Source of the DNA: Harmonia axyridis
Taxonomy: Eukaryota; Arthropoda; Insecta; Coleoptera; Coccinellidae
DNA: 64,000 nt
Direction of reading: 5' to 3'
Assembly: GCF_914767665.1 (NCBI RefSeq)
Contig: NC_059503.1
Span: 36,270,001 to 36,334,000, forward strand
Shown: one piece after another, positions 57,806-64,000 of the stretch
Layout: the number at the start of each line of letters is the position of its first letter
Position numbering within the stretch: position 1 is the first letter of the stretch
Translations under genes and position numbers: made by a program
Notes under the pieces: model-generated
Told to the model about the DNA's origin: nothing
Databases searched by the model: none
Seen by the model: the letters and a program-made list of their open reading frames with translations, nothing else

Positions 57806-58661
57806 GTACCGGGTTTTCCACCATAATTTGACCTCCCCTTTAACTTTGTTACTAAAAGAGGTACAAAAAAATGTTTTCTTCAAAAGTTTCACGAAATCGA
57901 CTAGTGTTTTTTAAAATGATTTCACGAAACGAAATATATACAGAGTGGGCCACATATTGATTGCAACTTCATTTTTTCAAATGGAACACCCTGTATATTT
58001 TTCTATATTTGACTAGCTCTTATTCCCCTGATTTCGAATATATAACATATGTTTGACCTATCTCGCTGGTTGGCCGCGATAACTCAAAATGCCCTTTTTT
58101 GAGTTATCTTGTTGGCAACGATATGACATATAGTCAAATTGCCAACGAGATAACTCAAAAAAGGTCATTTTGAGTTTTCGCAGCCTACCACTTGAAAACT
58201 GATTACTGAGCATGCCAGGTGGTTCTTAAAATGCCCTTTTTTGAGTTATCTCGTTGGCAATTTGACTATATGTCATATCGTTGCCAACAAGATAACTCAA
58301 AAAAGGGCATTTTGAGTTATCGCGGCCTACCACTTGAAAACTGATCACTGAGCATGCCAGGTGGTTCTTAAAATTTGAAACTCTGTGGTACTCAGAATAA
58401 GAGAGATAGGTCAAACATATGTTATATATTCGAAATCAGGGGAATAAGAGCTAGTCAAATATAGAAAAATATACAGGGTGTTCCATTTGAAAAAATGAAG
58501 TTGCAATCAATATGTGGCCCACTCTGTATATATTTCGTTTCGTGAAATCATTTTAAAAAACACTAGTCGATTTCGTGAAACTTTTGAAGAAAACATTTTT
58601 TTGTACCTCTTTTAGTAACAAAGTTAAAGGGGGGGTCAAATTATGGTGAAAAACCCGGTAC
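57806..58661. mobile_element. Foldback element, GTACCGGGTTTTTCACC family, copy 2
   Basis: Ends GTACCGGGTTTTCCACC (57806) and complement (58661) with arms over 250 bp that are closely similar to each other and to 26534-27468. The centre differs: the block AACTCAAAATGCCCTTTTTT with its complement occurs several times between about 58080 and 58325 in alternating orientation, so several alternative hairpins can form. No transposase remnant left in this copy. Confidence 0.85.
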
Positions 58662-59399
58662 CTTTACAATGGACCAGGGATATTGATCGCAGATCTTATC
58701 AAGGTTTTATGATAAAAATTTGGATTCTCAACTGTCAATTCAGAAGCGGATTTAACCAGCAGGCTAAGGTGGCAAATTATAAGGGGCGGCAGATTGAGCT
58801 TATTAATTTTTATTTTGATTTACAGAATTGAATAGTATACTCGTATATACAGAGCCAAATACATACTCAATATTTCAAGATCTCTACACGAACCATGGCT
58901 AAATGCTTTTTAGGTAAAATATACTAACGAATAAGAATTCGTACAATAATATTGATTTTGCGAATTTAAATTTTGCAAAAAGGTATTGTTCTAATTTAGA
59001 TAATTAAAAAAGGAAATGTATTGTATTGTTTTTAAAATGTGAGTGTTATAATAGTCTGTAGATATATTATTTCATAAGGAAGAAATTGGTCACTTTTATG
59101 ACGAGATTGTGTTTATGGGTTTATCCTTCGAACGTCGTGAGGCGGATAATTGGAAGCGAGCCATGAAAAGTCACTTCTTCGAATTAAATATGTTATTTCT
59201 TTTTCAAAAGTTTTGAAATTCATAAAAATCTGGAGACCCAACTTTAAAATATCAACGATCTTTACCTGTTATAGGTAATTGATTGATCAATGCAAATTTT
59301 CCTGTAGTTACGGTTGTCATGCTAAATTAATTTTTAACTATAATAGTTATCATTGCTGGGCAACACTTTTTCCTCCAGCAGACTGAAAATCGTTGACAT
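58662..59399. other. Intergenic DNA
   Basis: No recognised gene; may include the undefined 5' part of the LTR that follows. Confidence 0.35.
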
Positions 59400-60400
59400 C
59401 ATTCTTTATCCTTGTAAATATGTATATGAATTTCGGAATCACTTATATTTCTATTTAGTTGAATATTGTATGTAAATATTTATGGTACCAAATATTTTCA
59501 AAGTTTAGATAGTAAAATATTTATGTGAATATAAGTGTTTGATCGACCTGAGTTTTTGTCCCTTCCAACTCAGAGATCAGAACCACGACCCAAAACGAAC
59601 TACTGGGCCCGGGCATTTTGTGTTATAACAAAAAGGTTACACATAATTTTGGCGCCCAACGTGGGGCTGCTAAGGTCTTTTTGGCAATTTGATCACTAGA
59701 ACCCTTAGTTTTCCTGGTGGAGGTGACTGGTAATTTGGAGTTGATCATTATCCTCGTTCCGGATAGTTCAAATTATTATATTTGGGCAATTATATCTGAA
59801 TTTTGCAGTCAGATATTTTTTTCGTTTTTTTTTATGAGTTTTCAGCTTATATTTTCACTTTATATAATTTCTTTGAATTTTCTATCGTGTCTCTCAACCC
59901 AAATTCCCTAAAACAGAATGAACTCGCTTATGAGATTGCGATTCGAGGTATTGAGATCATCAGTGGATGACAAACGTAAAATTTTGAGGGGTCCGAAGAA
60001 TCCTATGATCGTAGGAAGGGCGGTCCTAGCCTTAAATTTTGGGGGGGGAGGGTTGGTCTTCCAGCTTTTTGATGGGACCATTTTGTACATTGTCTGTTTG
60101 AAACGCATATTAAGTGTTAGGTGGTTCCTTTTTGGGGGAGTCATGACCCCCTTGACTCCCCCCCCCCCTGGGACCGCGCTTGGATCGTAGTTTCACTATC
60201 TTATTTGATCCATTTTCTCTCAAAGAAAATGTCGAAGGCATTGCAGTGAATTTGATAAAATTGAAGGAGATTTGTGCTAAGTTCAACTCAAATTTCCTCA
60301 AATTGATCACAAGAGTAAACTCACTCGGTTAAGTAGGTACTGGCATCAAATCATTTTTGAAAATCCCCAAACGTTGGTGAACTCGTCTTGGTCTAGTGGC
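59400..60400 (+). mobile_element. LTR retrotransposon 5' end: LTR, PBS and gag start
   Basis: An LTR-like segment (about 59400-59645) ends ...AAAAAGGTTACAC and is followed by a primer-binding site at 59650. From 59880 a gag-like frame reads LKQNELAYEIAIRGIEIISG and DDKRKILRG, the usual opening of insect LTR gag proteins. After an inserted 190-bp block (about 60000-60190, with G8 and C11 runs) text such as VNLIKLKEIC and FNSNFLK can be read with frame changes to about 60300. No protease, RT or integrase follows, so it is a truncated copy. A related LTR lies at 34975-35480. Confidence 0.6.
59650..59667 (+). promoter_or_regulatory. tRNA primer-binding site
   Basis: TGGCGCCCAACGTGGGGC, four to five bases after the LTR end. 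The TGGCGCC start is the standard complement of a tRNA 3' CCA end with discriminator region; the primer tRNA was not identified. Confidence 0.65.
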
Positions 60401-63400
60401 ATATGGTTTTTGTAGTGCCCATACTTGTACATTGTTCATTCATTGTTTTATTGTACATTGTTGTTGATATCGACAAAGCTTCGTCGGGCCATAATAAGCG
60501 AAATAAATCTATTATTTCGTGTATATTGTTGCAGCATCCATCGACAAAATTCCAACACGTCATACGAAATTTGGTGATAAATAAATATTAGCAGCTACAC
60601 GTTTAATACTAATCAAAGAGTTCCAAAGTCAGCTTCTATTATATTTTCTCATTTTCTACATTCACCTCAGTTGGTCGAATAGCTTTATCTGGAGCAGGAT
60701 TGCCTGTTTCTCAAAGTCATTGAATACCTACTGTGTGAGTTGGTGTGGTGTCTATTTGAATACTTTCTACGGTATTTTCGAGCTGCTCTTCTGTAGTGTC
60801 AATTATAAAACCCATATTCATATTCCTGAAGCTAATTCGTGGTTTGGTTTGGAGTATCAGAAGAAAAATCTCTTCATTGAGGGAATCTCATATTTTTCCT
60901 TCAGATGAGGAGCTTATTATCTTACATCTTCACAGCGATCTTGGATGATTATTCGCGTATCTTTAGATCTATCTTCCAGAGTATCAATAAAAGATAGAAT
61001 TCATCAAGACCCTCATGGATTACGCCAACTTTGAATGCTTATATGATAATATTGAACCTTGTCAATACTCTAAATTAGATTAAACAAACGTTTTTGTTCA
61101 AGCACCGAATGCCCTAAGAGGGACCCAAATGTTATGCGCGCTGAGGAATGAATACATTTCGGTTTTCTTCAACACTTTCACTGACAGCAGCAATATATTC
61201 GGTCGAGCATGCATTTCGATGATATGTGGGCTTTAAAACATAAGTAACAAATCCAGTATCACTGTCTTCACTGTCTTACCAATTAGGTCGACCATATAGA
61301 AGAGAAGGTGGTCCAACGAAAACTTAACACCTCGATTATTCGACTAAAATGAAAATGTAATTTTTGATTCGAGGGGAAACAACTTTTCCGCTTTTTACAT
61401 CCCCGTAACTTCAAACAACTCCTAACGGGGGTGATCACAACACCTTGATTTTAATTGGGGATAAGGTGTGTTGCGATACCTAATTTTGAAGATATCATCG
61501 AGTACTATCTGATTCTGAACTTTTGATTAAAAATTCCTATCGATAACGAAATGACAGGTAAAATTTAGGAAGAGTACAACTACTGAATACCTTTGAAATG
61601 TGACGGATACGAATAATATTCTCGAGATGAATTCCACATTGCCTCTTTCACTATTTTCACTGTTATTTCATTATCATCCATGGATATTTTGAAGCAAAAT
61701 TTTATTCAACTCAACATTCATCTTGTATTTTTTGGCTCGTGCAATACTTTAGGGGAATGAAGATTCCTCCTGTTTTCCTTCTAACGACGCCACTGTACGC
61801 TGTTAAAATACTCTTGAAATTGGAATCCAACCTTTCATGGGTTTTTTAACTTTCATGAAATGTTTTTGTAGAAAAAGTGTTTTGTAGAAACACTGTAGCC
61901 TGTAGTAGTGGAAACTTGAAAGTTCTGGGATTATTTGAAATGTCTCTTGGAACTCCAAGAACACTTCACAGAAGGGTTGGGTTCCGCTGCCAGAACTCAG
62001 AAGATGCCTTCGCCAGAAATATTCCATATGCTTGCTTAGTCCTCCGATCGCTAGAGGACAGCACAATGTCAAAATCTGATAAACCCTGATCAATAGACGA
62101 GTAAATATATTGAATGTTCACAATTTGATAATGGAGATATTTGTACGAAATGATAGAGCTCTATTTCATGAACAAATCATGTGATTATATAGAATATAGA
62201 ATGAAATATATTTCGTCTAAATTCTTTAATTCAAATTCAAATACGTACCCCTTGTTCAAATCCCGCAGTATTAAATTGATGTTTTTAATTTTGCTATAAC
62301 TCTCGAGAGGAAAGAGATAGAAAATTCAAATTTTCAGGGTTGTTCCAGATCTCTAATATCACGGTTGATTTCGTTATTAATAGGCAAATTTTGACTAACA
62401 GATCCATATTAATGACCGTTCGAAAATCGAAATTGAGTTTTCCTGATAAATTCAAAACAGCAGATTCGATCAGAATGAAATGTTGCATTTAGATGTAAAA
62501 TAGCAATTTCCACTTACATGCAATATTCATCTTGACCGCGTATCCAGAAACAAAGAAAATCCAACAAGAAAATAAAAAAAAAACATTCTACATTTGTGTG
62601 ACCATAAAACAGATAGAATTGAGATTTTAGACCATTTCTCAAATAATCATTAGGAAAATCCTGACGATATCCTGCTTACATTATATCAAGATCTATCTGC
62701 TCATATTGAGTAGAATATTTTCTCTAGGTGAAAAGGCAATTTTATTCCGAAAAAATGAATATTCAAATTCAAGTTAATACCTATTCAACTGCAAATTACT
62801 ACAGGAACTAAGGGTTCGGTAAATATGGCCGTTTGAAAAAAAAATTTTCCTGTTTATTTCAATTCGATAAAGATCCGATTTGCATTTTGATTTAAAATAC
62901 CTAATAATTTCAAGTTTCGTGCTAAACCTTGTAACAGCCTCAACTTCTACAATTCTTATCCGATTTTAATGAAATTTGGTATGGTAGATGTTAAGGCGAT
63001 GCTAAAGGAGGGGGCAATACTCGGGATCTCAATTTTTTGCGTTCTAGTAGTCCATTTTCGATATAATTTGGATGGGTATTCAGGTTAAGACATTGACCGT
63101 TCCATTAAAATTTAAGCTTTCTCATTGAGCATGTGTAAATTACAAATTCTTGATAGATAATAGTCCTACAAGACCGAAATAATGCCGTACTGTCAAATGA
63201 TGAAGCGAAGGCCGAGAAAACATAGTGCCACAACAATTGGCAAATTTTTTTTTTATATTTCAATATATTTTTGTTCTACCAGTAAATGAAATCGCAAACA
63301 TAACAGTGCAGGTTTTGTATATTTTGAACTCAAATTGAACTTTCCTTTTCTTAATATAAAATTCGTTAAAAAATAAACAAGGAACACACAATATGATCAC

Positions 63401-64000
63401 TTGATCTTGCAAAAACATTCTCAGCTTCATAAATGACTTTACTTCAAGTTCAAAACTATAAAACAGATTTGGAAACTTGTTACAAGCATATGAATATAAA
63501 TTTACCTAAAGTACTATACCAACTGCAAATTTCCATGAAGTTTATTCATCAGAGATAATACCCGACACTCAATTAAAAAAAAAACTGCCCAATTATTAAA
63601 AACAGAATATTTTACACATTTACAAGTCATGGTTGCGTTTCATGTGATAAATGATTGTTAAGTAGGATCGGTGTAGAACCAATTAATCTACATACATATA
63701 TATTTCTCAGTAGCTGGGATGAATATTATGGTTTGATAGAATTTCACACTTAGTTGAAGGCTTATCAAACCGTCGACTTATATGCTAAGTGCTGCATCAT
63801 TGCGGATTAGAATTTATCTGAACGATGACTTAAAACAAGAAACTTTCGATATCATAGAAAATTATTGAACGACTGGAAAGTATATAATTGTTTTAGTTCA
63901 ATATATCTAAAAAAAAATTATAGAAGTCAAAAATCGAAATTTTTGAATTTTTTTCACAAATTTGCTTCATGTCATTAACGTACAACTTTTTTCGAACAAT
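60400..64000. other. AT-rich intergenic DNA, nothing recognised
   Basis: No exon-like or transposase-like frame stood out. A block at about 61860-62090 is less AT-rich and has a 96-codon minus-strand frame I cannot assign. The remainder to the window end shows only homopolymer-rich sequence. Confidence 0.45.

Noticed and set aside
2452..60168. Poly-C runs as G-quadruplex regulators
   Set aside because: They are single homopolymer runs in repeat-derived sequence, and nothing links them to a promoter.
61803..62093. Pair of overlapping frames at about 61.8-62.1 kb
   Set aside because: Antisense frames of each other with no recognised family; composition is slightly higher in G+C but no repeat or exon signal could be supported.

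Overview
This window is eukaryotic nuclear DNA from an insect, possibly a beetle; the order is inferred only from the kind of genes and transposons present. It is AT-rich, has introns with consensus GT/AG boundaries, and is crowded with Tc1/mariner, P-like, RTE, CR1/Jockey-like, R2/R4-like and LTR element remnants. I see no rRNA, tRNA, CRISPR array or bacterial-type operon.

The only host gene I can read end to end is KDM2 (JmjC histone lysine demethylase, JHDM1/FBXL10-11 family) on the + strand. Eleven coding exons between 14316 and 43411 splice in phase to 3096 nt (1031 codons plus stop) and encode, in order, a Ser-rich N-terminus, JmjC, CXXC zinc finger, PHD finger, F-box and leucine-rich repeats. 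The first three introns are long (about 7.7, 9.3 and 5.5 kb) and stuffed with transposons. The last eight exons are packed into 6 kb. The probable 3' UTR runs to about 45.1 kb and holds three strong hairpins.

Region 0-14 kb is upstream, repeat-rich DNA. It contains the end of an RLE-type non-LTR element, an RT scrap, a 762-bp P-like transposon with perfect 28-bp inverted repeats, an 8-bp target duplication and a THAP-domain remnant, a Tc1-like element with a mariner-like element nested in it, a CpG-rich segment at 9.4-9.7 kb, and two adjacent foldback elements.

Region 14-37 kb (KDM2 introns 1-3) contains a 1.53-kb near-perfect palindrome, two more Tc1-like transposons, an RTE tail, a second foldback family, a 135-bp tandem array, a MITE with 17-bp termini, and a roughly 3.5-kb antisense fossil of an unnamed protein family that was split by two later transposon insertions.

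Region 45-55 kb is a graveyard of non-LTR retrotransposons: an RNase H-bearing element interrupted by a 5'-truncated CR1/Jockey-like element with a 6-bp target duplication, then an RT scrap, an RTE and a nearly full CR1/Jockey-like copy. Region 55-64 kb has two further foldback elements, an LTR retrotransposon start with a primer-binding site, and about 3.5 kb of DNA in which I recognise nothing.

A recurrent theme is long palindromic (foldback) elements whose ends read CAGGGTG...CACCCTG or similar. Several still carry short pieces of a Tc1/mariner-like transposase in their centres, so they look like internally deleted derivatives of one transposon group.
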